DNA from: Unio delphinus
Taxonomy: Eukaryota; Mollusca; Bivalvia; Unionida; Unionidae
Assembly (NCBI GenBank): GCA_029339505.1
Contig: JAQISU010000132.1
Coordinates: 11,077,001 to 11,141,000 of the forward strand
DNA: 64,000 nucleotides
Direction: 5' to 3'
Shown here: one piece after another, positions 1 through 11,608 of the stretch
How the letters are laid out: every line of letters starts with the position of its first letter
Position numbering within the stretch: position 1 is the stretch's first letter
Made by a program: the position numbers and the translations under genes
Notes under the pieces: generated by a model
What the model was told of the DNA's origin: nothing
What the model saw: only the letters and a program-made list of their open reading frames with translations
Databases searched by the model: none

Positions 1-143
1 GTCTTTCTTATCTCAAATGAAAGCTATCAAAGAATGCCTGGACAAAGTATCTGGGATTTCCTTCTTTCAGTTCCTATTGATTTTTAAACCTTTAAAGCTG
101 ATAAACTCATGAAAAACAATGCTTTTTAGAAAATACTTCTTAC

Positions 144-390
144 CTTAAATTTTGGTGGTGCAAATGTCTGGCCCTGAGAAATTTCCCAGCATTCCTCACC
201 ACACCCTATGAGAAGAACAGGAATGCTGCAGAGATTAGTAACCAGGCAGGCTGGCATGACATCAACAAGTACAGTGTTGCAACCAGGCCATTGTTCAGAC
301 AGACAGACACTCAGGTCAATAGAGGGGTGGATGGTATGAGATAACTGGACATCTGACATTACATTATTAACTGGCACTGATAATGGGTCT
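144..390 (-). CDS. VPS13B: VPS13B-like exon e15 (last exon in the window)
   Basis: 247-bp exon, acceptor TTTTTATTTCTGCAG, donor TTTAAG/GTAAGA. One base completes the codon from e14, and it ends on a whole codon. It encodes DPLSVPVNNVMSDVQ, IDLSVCLSEQWP, VDVMPACLVTNLCSIPVLL and GQTFAPPKF. Human VPS13B has IELLPWALLINESKW and GKIIIPPNF at this place. A linker of about 40 residues in the human protein is shorter here. The protein continues beyond position 1 of the window. Confidence 0.9.
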
Positions 391-609
391 CTGCAGAAAT
401 AAAAAGAATGATCATTTCACAGAATGTCAGCCTTACTACAGCCATTTTGTACCGATAATGGTGGGGTGATAATGGTAGCATAACATGGAGCTGTGGTAAA
501 AATATAATAAAACCATGATGGATTTGTATTTGAAAGCAAAATACTGCCACCACACCTCAGCTCTCCCAACCATGGCAAATGATGTCATTTTGTGACAGTG
601 GTACTTGAA

Positions 610-1424
610 ATATAGAAAGGAAGAGTACAGCAAATTATCAAAATTAAAATTGGTTAGGAGTGTGATATAAAAAGGACAGCAAGGTTATCAAAATTACAAT
701 TGGTTAAGAGTGTGATATAGAAAGGACAGCAAGGTTATCAAAATAAAAATTGGTTAGGAGTGTGATATAGAAAGGACAGCAAGGTTATCAAAATTAAAAC
801 TGGTTAGGAGTGTGATATAGAAAGGACAGCAAGGTTATCAAAATTAAAACTGGTTAGGAGTGTGATATAGAAAGGTCAGCAAGGTTATCAAAATTACAAT
901 TGGTTAGGAGTGTGATATAGAAAGGACAGCAAGGTTATCAAAATTAAAACTGGTTAGGAGTGTGATATAGAAAGGACAGCAAGGTTATCAAAATTAAAAC
1001 TGGTTAGGAGTGTGATATAGAAAGGACAGCAAGGTTATCAAAATTACAATTGGTTAAGAGTGTGATATAGAAAGGACAGCAAGGTTATCAAAATAAAAAT
1101 TGGTTAGGAGTGTGATATAGAAAGGACAGCAAGGTTATCAAAATTAAAACTGGTTAGGAGTGTGATATAGAAAGGACAGCAAGGTTATCAAAATTAAAAC
1201 TGGTTAGGAGTGTGATATAGAAAGGACAGCAAGGTTATCAAAATTACAATTGGTTAGGAGTGTGATATAGAAAGGACAGCAAGGTTATCAAAATTAAAAC
1301 TGGTTAGGAGTGTGATATAGAAAGGACAGCAAGGTTATCAAAATTAAAACTGGTTAGGAGTGTGATATAGAAAGGACAGCAAGGTTATCAAAATTACAAT
1401 TGGTTAGGAGTGTGATATAGAAAG
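610..1424. repeat. 50-bp minisatellite with seven-unit higher-order structure
   Basis: About 16 head-to-tail copies of a 50-bp unit of the form GGTTATCAAAATTAAAACTGG plus GTGTGATATAGAAAGGACAG. Variants at the AAAATTAAAAC/ACAAT/AAAAAT site and at TAGGAG/TAAGAG follow a fixed order that repeats every seven units (350 bp; positions 691, 1041 and 1391 begin equivalent units). Lies in the intron between e14 and e15. Confidence 0.95.
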
Positions 1425-1920
1425 TTCCTGAATTAACCCTTGCTCTCATTATATCAAAACAGAATGGTTAATTAAAGTTGCATACAGAAAGCTGCATCTT
1501 TTCATAAAGATAAATTTGATATCAGGTCATCTACATATTACACCATTATAATCTGCCATACTGCAGACATTGTAACAGTACAACTGAAAAATGTTAAATT
1601 AAATATCCAAATCACACACTCACTCACATATACTCACATATATATTAATACAAATATTTCATTTTATTTGCCTTTTTCAAGTAACTTCTTCCTAAAACCT
1701 GCTTATCATAAATGAAAATCCAAAAACTTGAACAATCTGTAAAACAATTGAATAATAAAATCATATCATTAGAACTGATTCATGTTTTGGGATCCACAAA
1801 TGTAGTCTAAATATAAATATCAATTACCTCTGGGGGGAGAAGATGGGGGCGGGGAATTAAACTTGTAGCTGCATGTATAAACAAATATGTGAAAAGAAGA
1901 GCAGCTCTGATTACTGAGTA

Positions 1921-2138
1921 ACATGGCCACTGACCAAGAAATAACCATAAAACAGCAGTGAAAGTTCAAACACATGGCCACTGACCAAGAAATAACCATA
2001 AAACAGCAGTGAAAGTTCAAACACATGGCCACTGACCAAGAAATAACCATAAAACAGCAGTGAAAGTTCAAACACATGGCCACTGACCAAGAAATAACCA
2101 TAAAACAGCAGTGAAAGTTCAAACACATGGCCACTGAT
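1921..2138. repeat. 51-bp tandem repeat, four copies
   Basis: Four near-identical 51-bp units beginning ACATGGCCACTGACCAAG, then a degenerate tail. The unit is a multiple of three, so reading frames stay open on the minus strand and produce a repeated 17-residue peptide. I do not regard it as coding. Confidence 0.93.
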
Positions 2139-2538
2139 TGAGAACCTATAACAGCAAAAGTGAATAACATGGCCCATGATTGAGGCCACAATGACAGCCG
2201 ATTAGCATTGTCATTAACTGATATCTATAAAGTTGAATAAATGTGTTGTTAATTTGGAACAAGTATAAACCAGACAAGTTGGTTAACATAGTCACTCGTT
2301 TGGAACCATACATTAAAGCAGCTATGAATGATGATTAACACTGTCATTCAATAAGAATAACTGTCTTACATTAATAGGAATAGCATAACATATATACAAA
2401 AGTAATAAGAGATTTATTGTGGTCACTATTTTCGCTGATTTTGCAGTTGCTCAAAACAGCAAATTAAAGACCATATGAACAGTTATCAGTTAACAAAGAC
2501 AAATAAACCCTTCCACAATTATTATCGAAGATTTATAC

Positions 2539-2635
2539 CACCTATCAAAATTGCAATGTTTGCTTAACCACAGGGCCTGAAAATAACACCTATCAAAATT
2601 GCAATTTTTGCTTAACCACACGGCCTGAAAATAGC
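2539..2635. repeat. 48-bp direct duplication
   Basis: Two adjacent copies of a 48-bp segment beginning CACCTATCAAAATTGCAAT, differing at about three positions. Confidence 0.85.
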
Positions 2636-2639
2636 AGTG

Positions 2640-3767
2640 GTATGAGATCTAGGACCTTAGTTGTCCCAGTCAGACTCAAGCGATAAACTTGTCAGAAGTC
2701 TGTCGGACCTCCAACGCTTCCAAAAAATGGAAATCAGTCTCAAACTTTTTTCTTAAACAAAGTGTTAAATGTCAACAAATATATTGTTACTCAAAGCCTA
2801 GCACTTTTGCAGTGTTTATGATAGACCAGAACAAAGTGTTTTGAAAAGTGTGAGCTTGTGCTTTTTTACCATAATATCTAGTACCGTTAAGTCTAATCTC
2901 ATTCAAAGGGCTTCACTTTATTACTTGGAAACAGATGATTCCAAAGTCTTAAGCTTGAAGCCTCATTCATCACGATTCAAAATGTCTGATGAAATGGTTG
3001 GCTAAAATAATGTGCTCACGCATATGCATAACTGGTCCTAATGTTGCTAACAAAGTTTATTTTCAGCAGTAATTCCACAGAAATGCTCTCCTAAACTTAT
3101 ATAGGCAATTTTTAAAAAAATGAAAGAAGAGTTTATGTTATGTTTATAGATTTTTATTTTTAACCATCTGATTGTTAAAAATTGTTAAAATTTGTTAACC
3201 ATCATTGTTTACAATCAAAAATGGACATCTATGTTGATAGGCAAAAGTTAAGACTTATCTGGGATCAAATAGATTGCAGGCAATTACACATAAAAAGTGA
3301 TTTTAAAATAAGATCAAATTATGCATTTTTTAAAACTGATAAAGATATAAATCTAAATGACATTGATTTACCCTTCTCTCTCGTCCTGGTAATAGGGCCA
3401 GTATGTGGACAGGTCAGTTTTCCAGCTGTTACACAGCATATCTATGTCCACTTTTTCTATCTTTGTCCTCTCCAGTTGGTCTATCAGGCCAGTGGACAAA
3501 CTTACAGCTGAGCTGGATATCTCAGACTTGGTACTATGCATAAAGTCAAAATGTTAAAAACAATAATTTGTATCATAACATCTGTGACACTGTTAAAACA
3601 TCTACAACAAATAACTATGGTACATTTTTATCATGTACATATTTTAGTATTTGTATTCCTGGTATGGTGTTCTACATCTGCCAAAAAATTACACCTGTTT
3701 CTTTGCTACATCCCATTCCTACTGCCAAAAAGTGCAAAGTGTATAAAGTGCTGTATTAAATGAAACC
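2640..3767. other. intronic sequence without recognised features
   Basis: AT-rich intron between e15 and e14. Short open frames occur (for example 3182-3511 on the plus strand), but they show no family motif, no splice context and strongly AT-biased codons. Nothing supported here. Confidence 0.6.
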
Positions 3768-3945
3768 AACTGTGAGATGTAAGTAATGAAAGGCTAAAAT
3801 CGACGGGCTCTCTCCTTGCCCATAGTGTAATCAACACACAAAATATAGTCTTAACTGTGAGATGTAAGTAATGAAAGGCCAAAATCGATAGGATTTGTCA
3901 TTACCCATAGTGTAATCCATACATAAAATATAGTTTTAACTGTGA
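3768..3945. repeat. 85-bp tandem duplication
   Basis: Two diverged copies, each starting AACTGTGAGATGTAAGTAATG and containing CCCATAGTGTAATC; a third copy starts and breaks off near 3945. Confidence 0.8.
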
Positions 3946-5940
3946 AGGAAAATTAATGTTATGATGTGGAAATCATTTTTTTCTTTCAGGAACAATGACT
4001 TTATCCCAAGTGCAAACCGTTCATGTTTGGTAACGTTATGTGATGCTGAACTAATGCTATTGGCAGAAACTATTTTTATTCTTTTTTTTTGTCATAGTGA
4101 TATTAAATTTCGATCTTTTGATTCCATGAAACACACTGATTAATATGTACACATCTTCAGATGATGATCATATTATGTAGCAAGTACATAGCACTCCAAA
4201 AAGAAGAAGCCCAAGTGGGCCTCATACCTCTCACCTGGCTTACCTAATTTAACAGTAGAACATTGGACTAAGCAGACTTATGCAGTAAGAACACAACCCT
4301 ATGTTAACTCATGCTTAGTTTACTTGTTTTACTATAAAAATATAGTCTAATATAAATATATTCCAAAGAAATAGGCACAATTAATATTACATGGCCTCCT
4401 GCAATTTCATCCATGCTAATGATCAACGATCAGCAAAATCATCTTCTCTTCTGACCTTCAAAAATTCACTGAATTATTTTATTTTCTCCAAATTTTATGG
4501 GTGATGCTTGGGTCATTGATGTCCATGCACTCAAATGTGCCATTTTAAAAATTGTTCCCTTGTTTCAATTTATTTTCCAAATTCCAGTGAAAACTAGTGA
4601 AAAGGAACCAAAGTTAGCTTCTCATTTTGGCTAACTTTGTATATTAAAACAAATAAAAAGGCACACTTAAAAGAATTGAATTTTCTGAGGTTGGCTTGCT
4701 TTGGAATAAAAAACACTCTTGTATTTATATCCTTTAAAAAAATCAGCTTATAAGTATCCAAAGTCAGCTTCCTAGGTTGGTTTTCTTTGTAATAAAAAAA
4801 AAACCTTTGTCCTGACATAAATTCAAACAGCTCAATGAAAGTATACACAGCAAAAACTTGCTTTATTTATCTATTTTAATGCAATGTAAAGTGGGGTTTG
4901 CACAAATTCAACACAGACAAGATACCTATGTGAAAAAAGTTTCACCATAAGTTCTGGGACAGGAAAAGAATTAATTATTTTATAATGTCCAATATGTGTG
5001 TTAAATAATGTAAAACACATTTAATAACCTATGAGACAGAAGCCACGATAAAAAAGAAATAAATTTAACTTTCTTGCAATCAGATGTCATGCTCATAAAT
5101 ATTGATAATTAGTGGTGGAAATAATAGCCAGTAATTATCAAAGTGGCAAAGTCTGATATCAAAGGAAAACATAAATGAAAACTGGATTACTTACATCTTT
5201 GTATGGACTAAAGTTAGGTATTTTACCAGCAAGTTGGAACAAATACATTGAATTTATAAATGAACAAATATTCATGAGATTTTCATTTGCAAACCCCAAT
5301 GTGTACTTTTATCAGGGGTAAATTTTATACTTTTTACTAACATATGTTGGCCATTATTAAACTTATCAGATATCTTGATGATATAAGCCTATATTCCAAG
5401 TTTTATCTAAATTAAATAAAAAATATGACTTCCAGAGTGGTACCAAACTCAACCAAACATAGGTAACACATGAATCACACTCATTACATTGAGATCTTGG
5501 TGGTATATACATATGTTCCAGTTTTGTTGGATTAGAAATATGACTTTCAGAGTGGCAACAAGCTTAGGCAATCAGATGCATGAATCTCATAAATATGTGT
5601 CAATCTTGCAAATTTACAAACTCATCTGAAATCCTGATGATATATTCCAAGTCTGAATAAAACTCAATAAAAGTGTGGTCTACAAGCATTCATATCTTAA
5701 GTAAAAAATAAGCAATGAACACTAGTTAAAAATTCCAGATTATTGTGATTTGACATATACACTTACAAACATCAACTAGAATAATTAACAAGTTTCATGG
5801 CAATCCACCAAAAACTGCACAACTGTTTGCAGTCACAAGATTGGATAGAGATGGTCAGATAGATTAACATGCAATATCCTATACAGTTGAGGTTATAATA
5901 AAAAGCCATGCTTACACATGTACATAATCATTAATTACCA
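3946..5940. other. intronic sequence with old degenerate repeats
   Basis: No gene recognised. From about 5341 to 5660 there are two to three weakly similar units of roughly 110 bp sharing ATGACTTTCAGAGTGGCA and a following TTGATGATATATTCCAAGT-like stretch, so an eroded tandem or dispersed repeat is likely. The rest is AT-rich intron. Confidence 0.5.
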
Positions 5941-5989
5941 AATAGATGGAGATAACAATTTACTTAAATTCAAAATTGACTTCATGTAA

Positions 5990-6190
5990 TATCATAATAC
6001 TTGTTACAACAATCAATATTAACATAGTTCAATGCTGTTTCAACAAACAAAACAACATTAACACAGTTCAACAGTTTAAAAAAACAATATTAATACAATT
6101 CAACATTGTTTCAACAGACAACAAGATTAACACAGTTCAGCATTTTTTCAACAAACAACAATATTAACACAGCTTAACAACATTTCAACA
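5990..6190. repeat. degenerate tandem repeat, about 35-40 bp unit
   Basis: Five or so imperfect copies of AACAATATTAACACAGTTCA followed by a CATTGTTTCAACA-like segment. The boundaries are soft. Confidence 0.7.
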
Positions 6191-6818
6191 GTTACTGCAT
6201 AATTTTTTTTTTATTATCTTTTAATATGAATATCCTATAACATACTTATTATCACAAATTACACACACATATGCAGTTGGATTCAGTCAACTCATATACA
6301 GATAAATTCAAATCCAAATGACCTAACAGAGATTACTCTCATTAATGGCACCAAGATGATAATGTATTTAAACAAACTATTGTCAACTTAAGCCCTCAAA
6401 AAAAAATCCAAGCAAACAAAACTCAATGCATTAATTTAATGTTTCTTAAGTATAGAACATGAATATTTAATAAAATAGAAATGTGTTCATGGAATGTTCA
6501 ACCTAAACACAAAATATTATAAAAAGGATAGATGTGCAGACTAACTCTAAATGCCCTATAAAGCAACAAAAATGTTGAATATAACAATTTTGAATACTAA
6601 TTGCCTGATTTTGGTTTGTGCACCCATACAGTTAGTATATCTTTTTAAATTGTTGAACAAGCCTGTCAAGTTGTGCTGCACAAAATTAAATTTCTATGTG
6701 AAACAACATGAAGTACACTTTGAAGAAATTACAATGAAATCATCAACCCCCTGTGGATAACAATTCACTTGTTTAGCTATAATATTATGCTATAATAATA
6801 TATTAATATTTTCTTGAC

Positions 6819-6823
6819 CTTAT
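6819..6823. repeat. target-site duplication CTTAT, left copy
   Basis: Five bases directly before the TGTCAC terminus of the solo LTR, identical to 8264-8268 on the other side. Five-base duplications are usual for Ty3/gypsy and BEL/Pao integrases. Confidence 0.9.
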
Positions 6824-7139
6824 TGTCACAAGATAGACCGAGTCGGGACTGGATTAGTGAAGACACGGAACACAACTGCGTTAATAAGATGTTTATTTTA
6901 TAAACGCAATTTTAAAAATCAACTCTGACACCAATATTTTACAAAATATAAGAAAAATCTATTTAAATAAATGTTCCTAACATGGAACTCTGAATTTCAG
7001 TAGCGTAATGACAAAAAAGAAGTATATGAATGAATTTACAAATATGAATATATATAAAAGGCTCGTATAACGAGATAGATGCAAATATGAAAAGAATGCA
7101 TCGTCAATATGACGAGACTAGAATGAAGATATTAAATAA

Positions 7140-7595
7140 TTAATACGTCGTCCATATAACGAGACATATGCAATTGTGAACCCTAAATTCTGAAGTTCTC
7201 GTTTATGGAACGAGATTTGTGTAGAATGAACTTATGCAGGTGTCGTTCATATAACGAGACTGCAAAGAAGATATTAAATAAATAATACGTCGTCCATATG
7301 ACGAGATATATGCAATTGTGAACCCTAAGTTCTGAAGTTCTCGTTCATGGGACGAGATTTGTGTAGAATGAACTTATGCAGGTGTCGTTCATATAACGAG
7401 ACTGCAAAGAAGATATTAAATAAATAATACGTCGTCCATATGACGAGATATATGCAATTGTGAACCCTAAGTTCTGAAGTTCTCGTTCATGGGACGAGAT
7501 TTGTGTAGAATGAAATTATGCAGGTGTCGTTCATATAACGAGACTGCAAAGAAGATATTTAAATAAATATTACGTCGTCCATATGACGAGATATA
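7140..7595. repeat. 142-bp tandem repeat inside the solo LTR
   Basis: About three copies of a 142-bp unit (starts near 7142, 7284, 7426, then partial). Each unit carries three short near-palindromes of the type TCGTCCATATGACGAG, TCGTTCATATAACGAGA and CTCGTTCATGGGACGAG, spaced by roughly 40-50 bp. Earlier diverged versions occur from about 7060. Confidence 0.9.
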
Positions 7596-7745
7596 TGCAG
7601 CATACGTAAGCACCATACACAGGCACCACACACGGGCATTACACGGTCAGCATAGACAAGCCCGCACACGTAGTCACCACAACATGGCACCACACACGGG
7701 CAGCATAGAGAAGCCCAACGGTCACTCCATGACCCTACGGTCACT

Positions 7746-7955
7746 CCAACATGGCACCGCACACTGGCACCACCGGACCCCACTCAGCTCCGGACCACAG
7801 TCACCCACGGTCACCCCACGGACACCACAACATGGCACCGCACCCGGGCACCAACAGGCCCCACTCAGCTCCGGACCACAGTCACCTACGGTCACCCCAC
7901 GGACACCACAACATGGCACCGCACCCGGGCACCAACAGGCCCCACTCAGCTCTTT
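7746..7955. repeat. 81-bp GC-rich tandem repeat inside the solo LTR
   Basis: Units start at 7746, 7827 and 7908 with CAACATGGCACCGCAC; the third is partial. The period is 27 codons, so several frames stay open on both strands. Degenerate related sequence extends back to about 7600. The open frames are a by-product of composition. Confidence 0.9.
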
Positions 7956-8263
7956 TAGCTGATAGATTGCTCCTTTAAGGATGGAAGCTTTTCCGACAAG
8001 ACTGGATCGTAATGTGATTTCTGTCTTATAATTTCGTCCTTATATACCCCTAGCTGTGACAGATATGCGCAGCTAGGTACTTTAAACTGCGTGCAATTTC
8101 GTACATGCAGCATGAGCTGAGTGTTCGCTCATTATGCTGAAATAACTAAAAAACCGAAAAAATAATAAACTACCCTCGGTAAGGCTGTACGCAGTAACGA
8201 AATCAAGACTAGATTTTTGACCACATATACATATTGAACATAGTCGTATACAATTCCGTGACA

Positions 8264-8268
8264 CTTAT
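8264..8268. repeat. target-site duplication CTTAT, right copy
   Basis: Five bases directly after GTGACA, matching 6819-6823. Confidence 0.9.
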
Positions 8269-8497
8269 ATCTACAGGAAGTTAGTTCAAAGAGTAGCAAC
8301 AGAGAAGTGTTTCCTTTTACCCTCATTTACGCTTCAGAGACCCCCATATTTTTAATTTGAACCCCAGTTTTGACACCAAGGAAACTTTTGAGTCTCTGTC
8401 TTGGACACCTAGGGGATACATTGAACAGAGTATGTAAAATATTATTCATAATTATTTAAATGATGTTAATTATTAAGACTATAATGTATTTACTGAC

Positions 8498-8673
8498 CTA
8501 AACTGAAAAGTGAGATTATGATGAAGGTCTCCACCTATACATTGTAGCTGGCAACTATGGCCATGACCCATGATCTCCAGTTGCTGATGCTGATCCAGTT
8601 TTGGAGTGTCCACATTGATGTATAATGGACATGCCAAGTGAGAGCGTACAACATACAAGGGAGTCAACATGAC
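8498..8673 (-). CDS. VPS13B: VPS13B-like exon e14
   Basis: 176-bp exon, acceptor TATTCACTTTCAG, donor TTTAG/GTCAGT, phase 0 in and phase 2 out. It encodes VMLTPLYVVRSHLACPLYI, LEIMGHGHSCQLQCI and LHHNLTFQF, against IVFSPLFIMRSHLPDPIII, IPGKGQEKPL and VHHLTFQA in human. The pattern of a core strand, RSHL, then a cysteine or proline strand is the usual start of a VAB repeat in the family. A solo LTR inserted about 230 bp downstream in the following intron. Confidence 0.94.
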
Positions 8674-10019
8674 CTGAAAGTGAATAATATTTTCATTGAT
8701 TATAGATTTTTCATGGTGGATCCAGCATTTTATATAATGGGTTCCAGTTAAATATGGGGTGGCTCATTATGAATAAAATAAACAAATTTCTTGGCTTTTA
8801 TATCGAAAAAAGCAATTTGCATTTTGTATGCTCTTTTTACAAATTATTTGCATTTGTGTACAATCTATATACATCTTCACACTACATCGCACATCAAGCT
8901 ACAAATCATGCACTGTGTTAAGATATTGGGATCTATAATATTTGATTGAAAATTTCAAACCATATAATAAGTTGGAATATTAAAGTCTATTATCTTCATT
9001 TTATTTAGAACTTCAAACCATGCATTGAGTTGGTACAGTGGCTAAGAATGCCCATGCTATTGACCGTGATGAAAACCTTACACAGTTACCTACTGCTGGT
9101 GCAATGATATTCTACTTGCCAAGTTGCACAAAGATAACCAACTCTTTGTCCAATAATGCAAAATAAACTAGCCCAAATGTACAACTTAATTCAAGCAAAT
9201 TAAAAATGAACTGTAGTTCATTGTAACCTACTTTTGGTAAGATGGTACTGTGCTAGAAAGTAACATGACTCTGGGATTGACAATGCCTGAGAAGTAGCTT
9301 TAATGTAAAGATTCATTAAGGTGTGTATTGACTGATGAATAGACTGACAAGAGTAATACATCTAAGATCTAATAATAATAATAGATAATCTCTAAGATGT
9401 ATAATAATTTAGTGCCCAATGCAGAATACAAAATATACCTAGCTTACATTACCTACTCTAAATCAGTAGTTTCATTCCTACATGTTATATAAAATATCTC
9501 TACCAAAAAACTTTCCCTGTCTCAACCAGGTTTGGCAGTAGACCATTCAATGTAATGGGTAAATTAGGATTCATATCAAATAGTTCAGTCACTACTGAAG
9601 AAACAGAGGAAAGAAAAGATTAAATATTCCTAATAAAATTTTAGATCCATGCTGATAACTATGACATTGCCCTAATACACAGCAAAACAGCAAGTGTAGC
9701 AAGATTAATTTAAACAGCAAAAACACTTCAACCTGTGTTACCAATGAAGACATTGTTATATTGGCGAATTTTGAACCCTTACGACATTTATGCTCTGAAC
9801 ATAGGAAATTACTAATGATCATGAATTAATTATCCAAACCAAGAAAGCAACCTTTTCAAGTAAATCTAGAAATTATACTGGAGTTTATTTTCCAAGATAA
9901 AATGAGAGGTGGAGGATCAGGAAAAAATGCAATGTAGGATTGACTATAACTGCTCCTGGTGGAATGAATGACCAAAAACAGTTCAAAAATGTTTAAAACA
10001 TCTGATAACCTAAACCTAC
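8674..10019. other. intron between e13 and e14
   Basis: No coding content recognised apart from the flanking exons. A weak tRNA-like stretch near 9030-9080 is listed among rejected items. Confidence 0.5.
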
Positions 10020-10100
10020 CAAAGTCTGTGATGTCCCCTTGAAGTGTTGGTTGAAAATTCTACACCATACATGTATAGTGGACTTGTTTGGCAATGACAG
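10020..10100 (-). CDS. VPS13B: VPS13B-like small exon e13
   Basis: 81-bp exon of 27 codons, recovered because the human protein has a segment here that e12 and e14 lack. Acceptor ATACATTTCAG, donor ACTTTG/GTAGGT, phase 0 on both sides. It encodes LPNKSTIHVWCRIF and GTSQTL, against VPSSNSSIIYVWCTVL in human. The exon is open in this frame throughout. The match is short, so it is less certain than its neighbours. Confidence 0.82.
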
Positions 10101-10296
10101 CTGAAATGTATATTGCATATGTAGTTATATTAACACCTTGTGTATAATGTCTCCAGTACAAATGGTCTGAAATTCATCAAATTTCACAATCAAAGTACTG
10201 AATATGAATTTTTAAGAAAAAGTGTGAAATAATTCTTTTTATAGCACATTTTAATATTTTCATTTTAAATATATGAATATAAATATTTTGTTCAAC

Positions 10297-10737
10297 AGGG
10301 CATTTTAATTCAGACACATTCAAGTCTTTTGTCCTATGTGACATTTTAATTCAGATGCATTCAAGTATTTTGTCCTACAGGGCATTTCAAATCAGACACA
10401 TTCAAGTATTTTGTCCTACAGGGCATTTCAAATCAGACACATTCAAGTATTTTGTCCTACAGGGCATTTTAATTCAGACACATTCAAGTATTTTGTCCTA
10501 CAGGGCATTTCAAATCAGACACATTTAATAATATTTTTTCTACATGGCATTTTAATTCAGACACTTTCTGTAGTATTTTGTTCTACAGGGCATTTTAATT
10601 CAGACACTTTCTGTAGTATTTGGTTCTACAGGGCATTTTAATTCAGACACTTTCTGTAGTATTTTGTTCTACAGGGAATTTTAATTCAGACACATTCAAG
10701 TCTTTTATTCTACAGGGCATTTTAACTCAAATTCAAG
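10297..10737. repeat. 41-bp minisatellite, about 11 copies
   Basis: Repeated unit GGGCATTTTAATTCAGACAC followed by ATTCAAGTATTTTGTCCTAC plus A, with a variant sub-block in which ATTCAAG is replaced by TTTCTGTAG in three consecutive units (about 10560-10670). Lies between e12 and e13. Confidence 0.92.
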
Positions 10738-10829
10738 TTGGTCAACTTCTAAAGTAATCTGGAGATTTCAGATATTTTAAAATTAACATTAAACAATAAG
10801 AATGACTACACATGATACCTAACAAGCCT

Positions 10830-10835
<6 letters not shown>

Positions 10836-10916
<81 letters not shown>
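10836..10916. repeat. (CT)n-(CA)n compound microsatellite
   Basis: Uninterrupted CT run of about 50 bp followed by a CA run of about 30 bp. Confidence 0.97.
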
Positions 10917-10920
<4 letters not shown>

Positions 10921-11043
10921 CACCACTGTTATGTACAAGTAGCTGTCGTCCTTCAACAACATGCACAACATAATAAGTTTCATTCTACCTTGAAAACCAC
11001 AGTACAGTATAGTGCAGCATGGTACTGTATTGATGTGTGGGCA

Positions 11044-11074
<31 letters not shown>

Positions 11075-11117
11075 ATGTATGTATGTATGTATGTATGTAT
11101 GTATGTATGTATGTATA
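11044..11117. repeat. (TGTC)n-(TATG)n compound microsatellite
   Basis: TGTC/CTGT tetranucleotide run passing directly into a GTAT run. Confidence 0.97.
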
Positions 11118-11359
11118 AGATTTAATAGAACATTAGCATAATCCTTGTAATATAATAGCAAATCAAATTTACTGTCTAATAATATACAGGTAATAATTAA
11201 AAAAATCTGTAGGAAGATAAATGTTTCTAAAAAAAATGTGAACATTTACTCTTGCAAGATATAGAATAAAAGACTAGAAAAATACTAAATGTGAGATATC
11301 AGAACATACTGTACCATCAAGTAACTTGCATTATTTAACTTAGAAAAAACAAGGCCCAC

Positions 11360-11608
11360 CTTGATAAGTTTGTTCTCTTGCATTTTGTCCCCTGTGATGT
11401 ACACATCTTGTGACCAGGGAATCTTATGTCCATGAAAACGAAACTTCAGAAGCTGAATGCTCCCTATTTCCAGAATGAATGATGGGATTGTTTGCTCTCC
11501 ACCAATCACAACTCTGTGTGAACAACTCTCAGGAGGCATGGTTATGATTTTGGCATCAACATTCTGAGTAAGTCTATTAGTTATCACCAACTGTCCTTCA
11601 ATGATTAC
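11360..11608 (-). CDS. VPS13B: VPS13B-like exon e12
   Basis: 249-bp exon of 83 codons, acceptor CTGATGACATGCAG, donor ATCAAG/GTGGGC, phase 0 on both sides. It encodes VIIEGQLVITNRLTQNVDAK, QTIPSFILE and HGHKIPWSQDVYI, matching the human order IIICGRQ, KLPSYILE and DEDWSRDVCLES. It begins 154 bp from the 5' end of the LINE fragment that lies upstream in transcription. Confidence 0.93.

Larger units (their letters stand above)
6824..8263 (-). mobile_element. solo LTR, 1,440 bp
   Basis: Bounded by TGTCAC on the plus strand at 6824 and GTGACA at 8258-8263, i.e. TG...CA ends with six-base inverted termini, and by perfect CTTAT duplications. Orientation is minus: a TATATAAGG box (plus-strand 8038-8046) lies about 220 bp from the 5' end and an AATAAA signal (6892-6897) near the 3' end. 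Between them are two minisatellites, listed separately. No internal coding part or second LTR is present, so recombination between LTRs probably removed the body. It is clearly more GC-rich than the surrounding intron. The superfamily cannot be told from the LTR alone. Confidence 0.9.

Noticed and set aside
610..1424. CRISPR array
   Set aside because: Units are contiguous with no spacers, and the DNA is from an animal nucleus.
1820..2191. 123-codon minus-strand protein with repeated 17-residue units
   Set aside because: Product of a 51-bp tandem repeat that keeps all frames open; no splice or promoter context.
9025..9080. tRNA-like stretch TTGGTACAGTGGCTAAGAAT
   Set aside because: An A-box-like start but no proper B box and no cloverleaf; at most a SINE fragment.
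10989..11024. 36-bp in-phase candidate exon (YHAALYCTVVFK) between e12 and e14
   Set aside because: Right phase and a fair donor, but no pyrimidine tract and a tetranucleotide repeat directly upstream. The 81-bp exon at 10020-10100 matches the family far better.
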